A stretch of DNA of 22,839 bases from an uncultured Actinomycetes bacterium (GTDB taxonomy: Bacteria > Actinomycetota > Actinomycetes > S36-B12). The stretch spans positions 1 to 22,839 of the forward strand of contig CALGTB010000341.1 of assembly GCA_937902285.1 (NCBI GenBank). Direction: 5' to 3'. A program made the translations under genes and the position numbers. Below, piece by piece: positions 1 through 7,639 of the stretch. Below the pieces are notes generated by a model that saw only the letters and a program-made list of their open reading frames with translations, was not told the origin of the DNA and did no database searches. Position 1 is the first letter of the stretch, and each line of letters opens with the position of its first letter.

Positions 1-780
1 CGGCTGGGGCTCGAGGCCACCGGGTCCGTCCTCGTGTTCGTCGACGCCGATGTCGTCCTGCATCCCCCGGCCCTCCGGGCGGCGGTCGGCACCCTGCGCG
101 AGCGTCGCCTGTCCCTCGTCTCCCCCTACCCGCGCCAGCTGTCCGGCAGCGCCCTGGAGCGCCTGGTGCAGCCGATCGTGACGTGGTCGTGGGCCGCGAC
201 CATGCCCCTGCGATGGGCCGAGAACTCGACCCGGCCGTCCCTGTCGGCGGCGAACGGCCAGTTCCTCGTCATCGACGCCGGCGCCTACCGGGCGGTCGAC
301 GGCCACGCCGCCGTCCGGGCCGAGGTCATCGAGGACGTCGCCCTCATGCGCGCCATCAAGGCGAGCGGGCGCCGGGCGGCCACCGTCGACGGCTCCCGCC
401 TGGCCCAGTGCCGGATGTACGAGGGAGCCGCCGCCGTCGTCGACGGCTACGCGAAGTCGCTGTGGTCCGCCTTCGGAGGTCCCGCAGGCTCGGTCGCCGT
501 CAATGGCCTGCTCCTCGCGACCTACGTGCTGCCGGCCGTGGCCGCCGTGGCGGCGCGCGATGCCCGCACCCGTCGGTGGGGTCGCGTGGGCTACGTCGCC
601 GGGGTCACGAGCCGGGCGCTGGTCGCGCGCCGCACAGGCGAGCGCGTGCTGCCCGACGCACTGGCCCAGCCCGCGTCCATCGCCGCCTTCGCCGTGCTCA
701 ATGCGATCTCGTGGCGCCGTCACCTCTCGCGGCGCAACACGTGGAAGGGCCGGCCCGTCACCATGCAGGAGGCAGCATGA
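1..780 (+). CDS. Family 2 glycosyltransferase, CrtQ-like, C-terminal part (5' end outside window)
   Basis: The reading frame is open from base 1, so the true start lies upstream; the GTG at 34 is internal. The visible 259 codons begin inside the GT-A nucleotide-sugar fold: a DAD (DxD-type, metal/UDP-binding) motif at codons 15-17 after a hydrophobic strand, then an acidic ED pair at codons 111-112 in the context IEDVALMRAIKASGRR. The C-terminal third has two hydrophobic segments (around LLLATYVLPAVAAVAA and PASIAAFAVLNAI), so it is probably membrane-anchored. The ANGQF, ED and YAKSLW segments recall CrtQ-like enzymes that glycosylate carotenoid acids or alcohols. It overlaps the next gene by four bases (ATGA), implying translational coupling to a carotenoid oxidoreductase, which supports a pigment-glycosylating role. 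Another lipid or hopanoid acceptor cannot be excluded. Confidence 0.8.
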   Translation, partial: RLGLEATGSVLVFVDADVVLHPPALRAAVGTLRERRLSLVSPYPRQLSGSALERLVQPIVTWSWAATMPLRWAENSTRPSLSAANGQFLVIDAGAYRAVDGHAAVRAEVIEDVALMRAIKASGRRAATVDGSRLAQCRMYEGAAAVVDGYAKSLWSAFGGPAGSVAVNGLLLATYVLPAVAAVAARDARTRRWGRVGYVAGVTSRALVARRTGERVLPDALAQPASIAAFAVLNAISWRRHLSRRNTWKGRPVTMQEAA

Positions 781-2276
781 GCACGGTCGTCGTGATCGGC
801 GCCGGCGTCGGCGGCATGGCGGTGGCCGCCCGCCTGGCCGTGAAGGGCCACGAGGTGACCATCGTCGAGCAGTCCCCGACCTACGGCGGGAAGCTCGCCC
901 GATACGAGCGTGACGGCTTCGTGTTCGACACCGGACCGAGCCTGTTCACCCTCCCCGCCGTCTACCGGGACCTGTTCCTCAAGACCGGGGGTGCCCTGGA
1001 GCAGGCGGTCGACCTGCAGCCCATCGAGCCGGCCTTCGGCTACCACTTCGCCGACGGCACGTCGGTCAGCGTGCCCGGAGTGGACCCGGCCAAGGCGGCC
1101 ATGGCGTTCGGCGAGGCGTTCGGCGGCACGGCCGACGACGACTGGCGTCGGCTCGTGGCCCGGGCCGGCAGCATGTGGCGGATCACGCGGGAGCCCTTCC
1201 TGCAGTCGCCGCTGACGGGCTGGCGGACGCTGCTGTCGCTCGCGAAGGACCCGGGCGACATCCGCACGGTCGCGCCGCGCACCTCCCTCCGCGACCTCGG
1301 TCGCGAGTACCTCGCCGACCCCCGCCTGCGGCAGGTGCTCGACCGCTACGCCACGTATGCAGGCTCCGATCCCCGCAAGGCGCCCGCCGTTCTGGCGACC
1401 ATCCCCTACATCGAGCAGACCTTCGGGGCCTGGCACCTCGGCGGCGGGCTGGCCCGCCTGGCTGATGCGCTGGCGGCCCGCTGCCGCGAGCGCGGCGTCA
1501 CGATGCGCTTCGAGGCGGACGTGTCGGGCATCGAGCTGGAGGAGGGCAGGGCCAGCGGGGTGCGCCTGGCCGACGGTGAGGTGATCAGGGCCGACGTCGT
1601 CGTGGCGAACGCCGACGCCTCGCACGTCTACGGCGACCTGCTCACCGACCGGCGCGCCGATCGCGCCGCCCGCGACCTCGCCAAGACCACGCCCTCGCTG
1701 TCGGGATTCGTCCTCCTCCTGGCCGTTCGGGGGCGCACTTCCGGCCTTCGCCATCACAACGTGTGGTTCCCGGCGGACTACGACGGCGAGTTCGACGCGA
1801 TCTTCGGCGGCCGGCCGCATCCGGTCGACGATCCCGCCATCTACGTGTGCGCCCCGGACGACCCCCTCATGCGGCCGGACGACGACAGCGAGGCCTGGTT
1901 CGTGCTGGTCAACGCCCCTCGTCACGGAGACGGCACGCGGCGCACCGTCGACTGGGATGCGCCCGGCCTCGCCGAGTCGTATGCCGATCACGTGCTCGCC
2001 CGGCTCGCCGAGCGCGGCATGGATGTACGCGACCGGGTGCTGTGGCGCGAGACCCGCACGCCGGCCGACCTCGAGCGGGCGACGCGGGCGCCGGGAGGGT
2101 CGATCTACGGCACGTCGAGCAACGGCGCCCGGGCCGCCTTCCAGCGCCCCGCGAACGCATCGCCGATCCCCGGACTGTTCCTCGTCGGCGGCTCGGCCCA
2201 CCCGGGCGGCGGACTGCCGCTGGTCGGGATGAGCGCGGAGATCGTCGCGACGCTCATCGGGAGCGGCAGGTCGTAG
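777..2276 (+). CDS. Carotenoid desaturase/oxidase family flavoprotein (CrtI/CrtD/CrtP-like)
   Basis: This 499-residue FAD-dependent oxidoreductase is of the usual length for the CrtI superfamily. A Rossmann FAD motif (GAGVGGMAVAARLA) sits within the first 25 residues, followed by an acidic residue ending strand 2 and the YGGK and FDTGPSLFTLP signatures of carotenoid desaturases. The C-terminus carries the second FAD-contact region (GLFLVGGSAHPGGGLPLVG), closest in style to CrtD and related modifying enzymes. A separate, more canonical CrtI is encoded at 7639, so this copy probably performs a later step, such as 3,4-desaturation or terminal methyl oxidation of an acyclic end. The ATG at 777 overlaps the stop of the glycosyltransferase gene, so both are probably made together. 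The exact reaction cannot be read from sequence. Confidence 0.85.
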   Translation: MSTVVVIGAGVGGMAVAARLAVKGHEVTIVEQSPTYGGKLARYERDGFVFDTGPSLFTLPAVYRDLFLKTGGALEQAVDLQPIEPAFGYHFADGTSVSVPGVDPAKAAMAFGEAFGGTADDDWRRLVARAGSMWRITREPFLQSPLTGWRTLLSLAKDPGDIRTVAPRTSLRDLGREYLADPRLRQVLDRYATYAGSDPRKAPAVLATIPYIEQTFGAWHLGGGLARLADALAARCRERGVTMRFEADVSGIELEEGRASGVRLADGEVIRADVVVANADASHVYGDLLTDRRADRAARDLAKTTPSLSGFVLLLAVRGRTSGLRHHNVWFPADYDGEFDAIFGGRPHPVDDPAIYVCAPDDPLMRPDDDSEAWFVLVNAPRHGDGTRRTVDWDAPGLAESYADHVLARLAERGMDVRDRVLWRETRTPADLERATRAPGGSIYGTSSNGARAAFQRPANASPIPGLFLVGGSAHPGGGLPLVGMSAEIVATLIGSGRS

Positions 2277-2285
2277 TCCCGCGCG

Positions 2286-2699
2286 TCAGGCCTCGGACCG
2301 GAGGACCCCGTCCTCGTCGACGTACGCCCGACGGGCCTCCACCACGAGGTGACAGGGCAGCTCACCGTAGATGTGCGGGAAGTGCTGGCCGACGCCCGGA
2401 TCCTCGAACACCACGGGCAGTCCCGCCCGCTCCAGGGTGTCGACGTCCATGACCAGCAGGACGAGCTCCTCGTCGACGTTCGCGTAGACGAGGTCGGCGA
2501 CCCAGGGCACCTGCTCGGCGGTCGAGGCATGGATGAACCCCACCTCCTCGAGGGTCATCCCGTGCGTCGACGTGCGGTAGGTGCCGCCGGGCTGCGCTGC
2601 GTCCCAGGCCGACCGGCTCGTCAGGTGGTAGATCCGGCCATCGGCCGGCAGCGGGGGTGCACCGTCGGCGCTCACCGGTCCTGAACCGTCGGCGCTCAC
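2286..2699 (-). CDS. DUF952 family protein
   Basis: A 137-residue soluble protein whose body (IYHLTSRSAWDAAQ, GFIHAS, QHFPHIYGELP) matches the DUF952 family (PF06108), small actinobacterial and proteobacterial proteins of unknown biochemical role. I chose the GTG at 2699 because it overlaps the stop of the upstream PAP2 gene in a GTGA junction, the coupling used elsewhere in this window. An equally plausible GTG lies 24 nt downstream at 2675, because the start region is tandemly duplicated; the first 16 residues are low-complexity and outside the family domain. It is convergent with the carotenoid oxidoreductase gene, with only 9 bp between stop codons and no obvious terminator. Function unknown; cotranscription with the membrane phosphatase is inferred from the overlap. 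Confidence 0.82.
   Translation of the reverse strand: MSADGSGPVSADGAPPLPADGRIYHLTSRSAWDAAQPGGTYRTSTHGMTLEEVGFIHASTAEQVPWVADLVYANVDEELVLLVMDVDTLERAGLPVVFEDPGVGQHFPHIYGELPCHLVVEARRAYVDEDGVLRSEA
2652..2699 (-). repeat. 24-nt imperfect tandem duplication over the DUF952 start codon
   Basis: Two adjacent 24-nt units on the minus strand (2699-2676 and 2675-2652) share the first 15 bases, GTGAGCGCCGACGGT, and 20 of 24 positions overall. Each unit begins with an in-frame GTG, giving two alternative starts that add or remove exactly eight residues. Confidence 0.85.
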
Positions 2700-4042
2700 G
2701 TGGCCGGCACCTGCGGGACGTCCTCGATCTGGTCGGCGATGGCCTGGCGATCCTCGACGTCCTGCTCCGCCTCGAGCTCGACCCAGGCGCGCGCGATGCA
2801 CTCGTCCCGCCGCGTCCCGTCCCCCGCCGACGCATACGCGCGGGCGAGCCCCTCGTAGATGCTGGCCCGCAGCCACGCCGGGCGCTCGCCGGTGATCACG
2901 GCGGCCAGGGCCCGGCGACCGAACAGGATGGCGATGTCGGGCTCCCCGACCGCCGCAGCAGCCCTGCTCACCATCCACTCGGCGATGATGTGCGCCTGCT
3001 CGTCGTCGACGGCCAGCCAGTGGTAGCGCGACGCGAACGCCGCCGTCAGGAGCTCGGCATCCTCGTCGGCACTGCGGGTCGGGTTGTCGAGCAGGTCCCA
3101 GCAGCGGTTGTACGTCGCGACGGCCTTGGCGCGGTGGTCCACCGGGACCGGCGTGACATCCGGGACCACGTACTCGGCCGGGTCCTCCGCGCCCCACGGC
3201 ACCGGGACCACCTCGGCCACCTGCTCGACGGGCATCGGCTGCGGGACGACCGGCTGCGGTGCGATCAGCGGACCCTCGTTCGACGGCACGAGCCGGGGCC
3301 GCTCCACGATGAACATGCATGCCCAGTAGCACGCGAAGCCGACGGCGATGCCGGCGTACACGTCCATGAGGTAGTGCTGGCGCAGCATCACGGTCGCGGG
3401 GAAGACGAGCAGCAGCCACGGCATGAGGATCCACGACGTCTTCACCAGGCGGTGTCGCAGCCGCCACAGGGACAGGAGGGCGATCGTGGTCCAGGCGCAG
3501 TGCCCGCTGGGGTAGCCGTTGAAGGGCTGGTCGTTCCCCCAGACGACGCGCACAAGATCACCAGCGAGGCCGCCGCCGGCCTCGACATCGCGGATGACGT
3601 TCGTCTGGAAGAGCACGAACGCGGCGTCGAGGACCAGCTGGGAGACGATGAGGGCCAGCCCGACAGTGAGGAACCTCCGGAACGAGCCGACGGCGAGGTT
3701 CAGGAGCGGCACGACGATGGGGACGATGAGCAGGAACGACAGGTACGGGATGGCCAGGAGGGGGACGAACGGGATGCGCTCGTCGAGCCAGCTCTTCAGC
3801 ACGAACGTCTGGTACGGCTCATCGCCCGCGAGCGGCTGCACCAGCTCGCCCGTCGACGGGTCGGTCGCGAAGAAGGCCGGCCAGCGATCCGGAGGCGGTG
3901 CGGCATTCAGCAGCACGTAGCTGGCGAAGGCCAGGGCGATGCCGAGGAAGACGAGCACGGCGAGGAACCACTGCCGACGGGTCAGCCGCCAGGCGCGCAG
4001 AGGGGGGTCGAACCTCACCAGGTCCGACGTCATCCCGCCCAT
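2696..4042 (-). CDS. PAP2-superfamily membrane phosphatase/phosphotransferase with C-terminal helical (TPR-like) domain
   Basis: A 448-residue integral membrane protein. About six hydrophobic helices lie in residues 20-260. The PAP2 catalytic motifs C2 and C3 are visible: PSGH at 178-181 (His181) and R221-x-H223-x3-D227 in RQHYLMDV. The first KxxxxxxRP motif is not obvious, as in the inositolphosphotransferase-like (Aur1-type) branch. After a proline-rich linker (about 270-300) comes a soluble, alpha-helical tail of about 150 residues with TPR-like character (RCWDLL, FASRYHWL, WLRASIYEGLARAYASAGD). The ATG at 4042 is preferred because AGGGAGG sits 5 nt upstream; an ATG at 4033 is possible. 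Likely substrate is a lipid phosphate or phosphoinositol lipid; the tail may be regulatory. It overlaps the DUF952 start by four bases. Confidence 0.8.
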   Translation of the reverse strand: MGGMTSDLVRFDPPLRAWRLTRRQWFLAVLVFLGIALAFASYVLLNAAPPPDRWPAFFATDPSTGELVQPLAGDEPYQTFVLKSWLDERIPFVPLLAIPYLSFLLIVPIVVPLLNLAVGSFRRFLTVGLALIVSQLVLDAAFVLFQTNVIRDVEAGGGLAGDLVRVVWGNDQPFNGYPSGHCAWTTIALLSLWRLRHRLVKTSWILMPWLLLVFPATVMLRQHYLMDVYAGIAVGFACYWACMFIVERPRLVPSNEGPLIAPQPVVPQPMPVEQVAEVVPVPWGAEDPAEYVVPDVTPVPVDHRAKAVATYNRCWDLLDNPTRSADEDAELLTAAFASRYHWLAVDDEQAHIIAEWMVSRAAAAVGEPDIAILFGRRALAAVITGERPAWLRASIYEGLARAYASAGDGTRRDECIARAWVELEAEQDVEDRQAIADQIEDVPQVPAT

Positions 4043-4068
4043 GGAGGCCTCCCTTGTCCGTGGCGCAC

Positions 4069-4074
4069 TTTATA
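4069..4074 (-). promoter_or_regulatory. Possible -10 element (TATAAA) for the PAP2-DUF952 pair
   Basis: On the minus strand TATAAA lies 26 bp upstream of the PAP2 start, in the 67-bp gap after the antiporter gene. It abuts a 6-bp inverted repeat (4075-4080 and 4083-4088, 2-nt centre). No convincing -35 is present; TTCACG at 4099-4094 is 19 bp away. Weak evidence. Confidence 0.3.
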
Positions 4075-4109
4075 CGCCGCAGGCGGCGACCCCCGTGAAG
4101 CGGCGACGG

Positions 4110-5600
4110 CTATCGCGGGTCGAGCCAGCGGGCCAGCCGGCCGCTGCGCGCCACCGAACGGATGCGCTCGTCCGTGGCCGACCGTGCCTCCTCCGTGGTC
4201 ACGATGATGAGCCGGTCACCGGCCCGGATCCGGGTGTGGGCATCGGGTGAGATGGCCTGCTCTCCGCGGACGACCAGTGCGACGACCGCACCCTGGGGAA
4301 GGCCGATCTCCATGACGAAGGTGCCGACGAAGCCCGACTCCTGCGGGATCTCGACCCCGAGGACAAGGGCTCTCATGCCGTCCAGCGGGGCGCTCTCGAC
4401 CTCCAGTTCCATCGCCTCGCCCGGGAGCACCACGCCGAGGCGGCGCCCCAGCGGCGCCAGGATCGGCGTCTGCACGAGCAGCAGGGCCAGCACGACGAGG
4501 AGCGTGACGTCGAACACGAGCGAGGCCCCGGTCACGGCGGCCGCCAGCGGGATGGCGGCGAAGACGATCGGGACGGCGCCGCGCAGGCCGGCGACGGAGG
4601 CGAATGCGACCGTCGACCACGGCCATCGGAACGGCACGAGCGACACCAGGACGGCCAGTGGCCGGGCGACCAGGACGAGCACGGCGATGACGAAGAGCGC
4701 CGTGGGGACCGCCGCCGGCAGGCGGTCGATCTCCGCGAGGGCGCCGAGCATGACGAACAGGCCGATCTCCGCGATCCAGGCCAGGCCGTCGGCGAAGCCG
4801 ATGATCGAGCGCCGGTGCGGGAGTCGGGCGGTCGACCCGATGATGACGGCGGCGAGGTACACCGCCATGAAGCCCGAGACATGCACCAGCGTCGCGGCGC
4901 CGTACGACCCGACGAGCAGCGCGAGGGCGGCGATCGGGTAGAGCCCCACCGAGGGCAGGGCGAGGCGGGGCAGCAGCCAGCGTGACGCGTAGCCCACCCC
5001 GACCCCGACCACGGCGCCGCCGATGAGCTCGACCACGACCAGCAGCGGGATCTGCCACCACGGCGCCTCGCCGAAGGAGCTGGACGCCACCACGGACACC
5101 AGCACGACGACGGGGGCGTCGTTGAAGCCCGCCTCGGCCTCGAGCAGCGTGCGGACGCGCTCCGACACCTTGATGCGGCGCATGACCGAGAACACGGCGG
5201 CCGCGTCGGTGGCCGCCAGCACGGCCCCCAGCAGGATGGCGAGCTGGGGCTCCATGTCGAGGAGCCAGACCAGGGGCAGTGCGACGGCGGTGATGCTCAC
5301 GGCGACGCCGAGCGAGGCGAGGGTGATGGCCGGCCAGAGCACCGGCCGCAGCTGCGACAGCCGCGTGGTGAGGCCGCCCTGGGCGAGGATCAGCACGAGG
5401 GCGCTGTAGCCCAGGACGGTGGCGAGCTCGGCGTCCTGCAGGTCGAGAGCCGGGAAGGTCGATCCCAGCACCAGGCCGAGGAGCAGGAACAGGAACAGTC
5501 CCGAGACACCCAGGCGGCCCGCCAGCCGGACCCCCAGGATCGCGGCGAGCACGATGACGGCCCCGACGAGCAGGGCCGGAGCCAGGGCGTCGAGGGTCAT
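4110..5600 (-). CDS. CPA1-type Na+(K+)/H+ antiporter with C-terminal TrkA-C (RCK-C) domain
   Basis: A 496-residue protein with about 12 hydrophobic helices in the first 400 residues and a hydrophilic 90-residue tail. The core has the family's ion-site signatures: TDAAAVFSVMRR and EAGFNDAPVVVL, whose Asn-Asp pair is expected to carry the cation/proton exchange. The tail (residues ~410-496, with TRIRAGDRLIIVTT) fits a TrkA-C/RCK-C domain, placing it nearest the NhaP2/CvrA potassium/proton antiporters. Start ATG at 5600 is chosen because upstream in-frame codons lie inside metF and do not resemble a membrane protein; AGAGG precedes it by about 11 nt. It follows metF by 14 bp and is probably cotranscribed. 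Ion preference is uncertain. Confidence 0.9.
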   Translation of the reverse strand: MTLDALAPALLVGAVIVLAAILGVRLAGRLGVSGLFLFLLLGLVLGSTFPALDLQDAELATVLGYSALVLILAQGGLTTRLSQLRPVLWPAITLASLGVAVSITAVALPLVWLLDMEPQLAILLGAVLAATDAAAVFSVMRRIKVSERVRTLLEAEAGFNDAPVVVLVSVVASSSFGEAPWWQIPLLVVVELIGGAVVGVGVGYASRWLLPRLALPSVGLYPIAALALLVGSYGAATLVHVSGFMAVYLAAVIIGSTARLPHRRSIIGFADGLAWIAEIGLFVMLGALAEIDRLPAAVPTALFVIAVLVLVARPLAVLVSLVPFRWPWSTVAFASVAGLRGAVPIVFAAIPLAAAVTGASLVFDVTLLVVLALLLVQTPILAPLGRRLGVVLPGEAMELEVESAPLDGMRALVLGVEIPQESGFVGTFVMEIGLPQGAVVALVVRGEQAISPDAHTRIRAGDRLIIVTTEEARSATDERIRSVARSGRLARWLDPR

Positions 5601-5614
5601 CGGGGCACCGACCT

Positions 5615-6508
5615 CTACCCGGTGGCCGCGCCGAGGCCCAGGGCCTCGTACACCTCGATCGTCGAGTGCGAGCGGTTCAGCGTGTAGAAGTGCAGGCCCG
5701 GCGCACCCCCGTCGAGCAGGCGCTGGCACATCTCGGCCGCGACCTCGACGCCGAGCCGGACGACGCCGTCGGGATCGTCGCCCACGGCGGAGAAGCGCTC
5801 GGCCAGCGACGTGGGGAACGCTGCCCCGGACAGCTGGGCGAACCGCTCGATCTGCGACACGTTCGTGACCGGCATGATCCCGGGGACGATGGGCATCGAG
5901 CAGCCGTGCGCGGCGGCCCGCTCGACCAGTCGTTCGTAGTCGGCGACGTCGAAGAACAGCTGCGTGATGGCGAACTCCGCCCCCGCCTCCTGCTTCATCG
6001 CCAGGACCCGAGCGTCCTGGTCGAGGTCGGGTGACTCGGGGTGGCCCTCAGGGAACGCCGCGACCCCCACGCTGAACCGGCCCAGCGACCGGATCAGGCG
6101 CACGAGATCGACGGCGTAGTCGAGTCCTTCCTGGTGGGGCACCCACGGCGTGTTGAGCCCGGTCGGCGGGTCGCCTCGCAGAGCGAGGATGGTGTTGACC
6201 CCCTCGGCGGCGTACTGGGCCACGACACCCCGGAGATCGTCCTCGCTGGCCCCCACGCAGGTCAGGTGCGCGACGGGGGTGAGCGTCGTCTGCTCGGCGA
6301 TCTCGCCGGTCAGCCGCACCGTGCGGTCCTGCGTGGACCCGCCCGCGCCGTAGGTGACCGAGACGAAGGTGGGGCGGAGCATCTCGATCTCGCGCACCGT
6401 CTGCCACAGGATCCGCTCGCCCTCGTCCGTCTTCGGCGGGAAGAGCTCGAACGAGAACGAGCGCTCTCCGCTGGACAGGATCTCCCCGAGGGAGGCGGCC
6501 GGCTGCAT
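5615..6508 (-). CDS. metF: 5,10-methylenetetrahydrofolate reductase
   Basis: A 297-residue protein of the MTHFR TIM-barrel family, which reduces methylene-THF to 5-methyl-THF for methionine synthesis. Canonical segments are intact in order: FELFPPKT near the N-terminus, FVSVTYGAGGS, HLTCVGA, ILALRGDPP, FAITQLFFD, MPIVPGIMP, and a C-terminal LHFYTLNRS. I chose the ATG at 6508 over the GTG at 6514 because a TAGTCT -10 element ends exactly 6 bp before the ATG, the leaderless geometry repeated elsewhere in this window, and no ribosome-binding site is present. It is divergent from idsA; the same metF-family/idsA pair flanks mptA in M. tuberculosis (Rv2172c/Rv2173) and, as I recall, Corynebacterium. 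Confidence 0.93.
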   Translation of the reverse strand: MQPAASLGEILSSGERSFSFELFPPKTDEGERILWQTVREIEMLRPTFVSVTYGAGGSTQDRTVRLTGEIAEQTTLTPVAHLTCVGASEDDLRGVVAQYAAEGVNTILALRGDPPTGLNTPWVPHQEGLDYAVDLVRLIRSLGRFSVGVAAFPEGHPESPDLDQDARVLAMKQEAGAEFAITQLFFDVADYERLVERAAAHGCSMPIVPGIMPVTNVSQIERFAQLSGAAFPTSLAERFSAVGDDPDGVVRLGVEVAAEMCQRLLDGGAPGLHFYTLNRSHSTIEVYEALGLGAATG

Positions 6509-6514
6509 GCGCAC

Positions 6515-6520
6515 AGACTA
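6515..6520 (-). promoter_or_regulatory. -10 element (TAGTCT) of a leaderless metF promoter
   Basis: TAGTCT on the minus strand is separated from the metF ATG (6508) by 6 nt (GTGCGC). That spacing puts the transcription start on or next to the A of the ATG. No TTGACA-like -35 is evident. Confidence 0.6.
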
Positions 6521-6547
6521 CGGGGCGACCCGCCGGCCGATTGGCCA

Positions 6548-6553
6548 TAGGCT
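6548..6553 (+). promoter_or_regulatory. -10 element (TAGGCT) of a leaderless idsA operon promoter
   Basis: TAGGCT is followed by 6 nt (CGGAGG) and then the GTG at 6560. The GGAGG directly abuts the start codon, too close to serve as a normal ribosome-binding site, so leaderless initiation is preferred. This is the likely promoter for the four-gene idsA-crtI-mptA-crtB operon. Confidence 0.6.
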
Positions 6554-6559
6554 CGGAGG

Positions 6560-7639
6560 GTGTCCGACACTTCCAGCCCCCTCGACGTCGCCGACCTGCG
6601 GGCACGCGTCCAGGTGGTCGTCGACGAGGTGCTCGCGCACGAGGCGACGGTTCTCGCCGGCGTCAGCGACGACCTCATCCCGATGGTCGACGCGCTGACC
6701 GCCCTCCTGTCCGGCGGCAAGCGCCTGCGGCCCGCGTTCTGCTACTGGGGCTGGCGCGGCGCGGGCGGCTCCGCCGAGCTCGACGACGCCGCCCTGCGCG
6801 CCGCCGCGTCGCTGGAGTTCCTGCAGGCCTGCGCCCTCATCCACGACGACGTCATGGACGGATCGGACACCCGGCGCGGCCTGCCGTCGGCGCATCGCCG
6901 GTTCGCGGGCGTGCACCGCGGTGCGGAGTGGCTCGGCTCGCCTGAGGCCTTCGGCATGGGCGCAGCGATCCTGCTCGGCGACCTGTGCCTGTCGTGGGCC
7001 GACGAGGTGCTGCTGGCCACCGACTTCCCCGCCGACTCCCTGCGCCGGGGAAAGGCCGTGTACGACGAGATGCGCACCGAGCTGATGGCCGGCCAGTACC
7101 TCGACCTGCTCGAGCAGGCTCGCGGCGGCGGCTCGGTCGAGCGGGCACTGAGGGTCGTCCGCTACAAGTCGGCCAAGTACACCATCGAGCGACCCCTCCA
7201 CCTCGGTGCGGCGCTGGCCGGGGCGGACGCGTCCGTCATGGACGCCTACTCCGGCTACGGGCTGCCGCTGGGCGAGGCGTTCCAGCTGCGCGACGACATC
7301 CTGGGCGTGTTCGGCGACCCCCAGGAGACAGGCAAACCGGCCGGCGACGACCTCCGCGAGGGCAAGCGCACGGTGCTCATCGCCATCGCCGTCGAGCGCA
7401 GCACGGGCCAGCAGGCCGCACTCATGCGCCGGCACCTCGGTGATCCCGGACTCGACACGAATGGAGTCGCCGCGTTGCGCGAGATCATCACCGAGACCGG
7501 TGCGCTCGACTACACGGAGACGCTGATCACCGACCTTCTCGACCGTTCGCTCGCCGCCCTCGGCACCGCCGACCTGGATCCCCAGGCGTGCGAGGTCCTC
7601 ACCGGGCTGGCCTACGCGGCCACGCGACGGAGCGTGTGA
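6560..7639 (+). CDS. idsA: Polyprenyl diphosphate synthase (geranylgeranyl diphosphate synthase type)
   Basis: A 359-residue trans-prenyltransferase that condenses isopentenyl diphosphate with allylic diphosphates. The first aspartate-rich motif is DDVMD at residues 96-100, preceded by FLQACALIH; the second is DDILG at 245-249, in QLRDDILGVFGD. GGKRLRP, which binds the diphosphate, lies near residue 55. GGPP as product is inferred from the context: crtI and crtB follow in the same operon. The same protein family next to mptA is IdsA2 in M. tuberculosis and IdsA in Corynebacterium. The carotenoid literature would call this crtE. GTG 6560 is the only start fitting the promoter. Its stop overlaps the crtI start (TGATG). 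Confidence 0.92.
   Translation: MSDTSSPLDVADLRARVQVVVDEVLAHEATVLAGVSDDLIPMVDALTALLSGGKRLRPAFCYWGWRGAGGSAELDDAALRAAASLEFLQACALIHDDVMDGSDTRRGLPSAHRRFAGVHRGAEWLGSPEAFGMGAAILLGDLCLSWADEVLLATDFPADSLRRGKAVYDEMRTELMAGQYLDLLEQARGGGSVERALRVVRYKSAKYTIERPLHLGAALAGADASVMDAYSGYGLPLGEAFQLRDDILGVFGDPQETGKPAGDDLREGKRTVLIAIAVERSTGQQAALMRRHLGDPGLDTNGVAALREIITETGALDYTETLITDLLDRSLAALGTADLDPQACEVLTGLAYAATRRSV

Noticed and set aside
720..2201. 493-codon minus-strand frame opposite the first carotenoid oxidoreductase
   Set aside because: Low-complexity, Arg/Gly-rich translation with no motif; the plus-strand gene has full FAD motifs.
5601..5729. 43-residue N-terminal extension of the antiporter from an upstream start at 5729
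   Set aside because: It lies inside metF, is Arg/Pro-rich, and is not followed naturally by the first membrane helix; ATG 5600 gives the expected family start.
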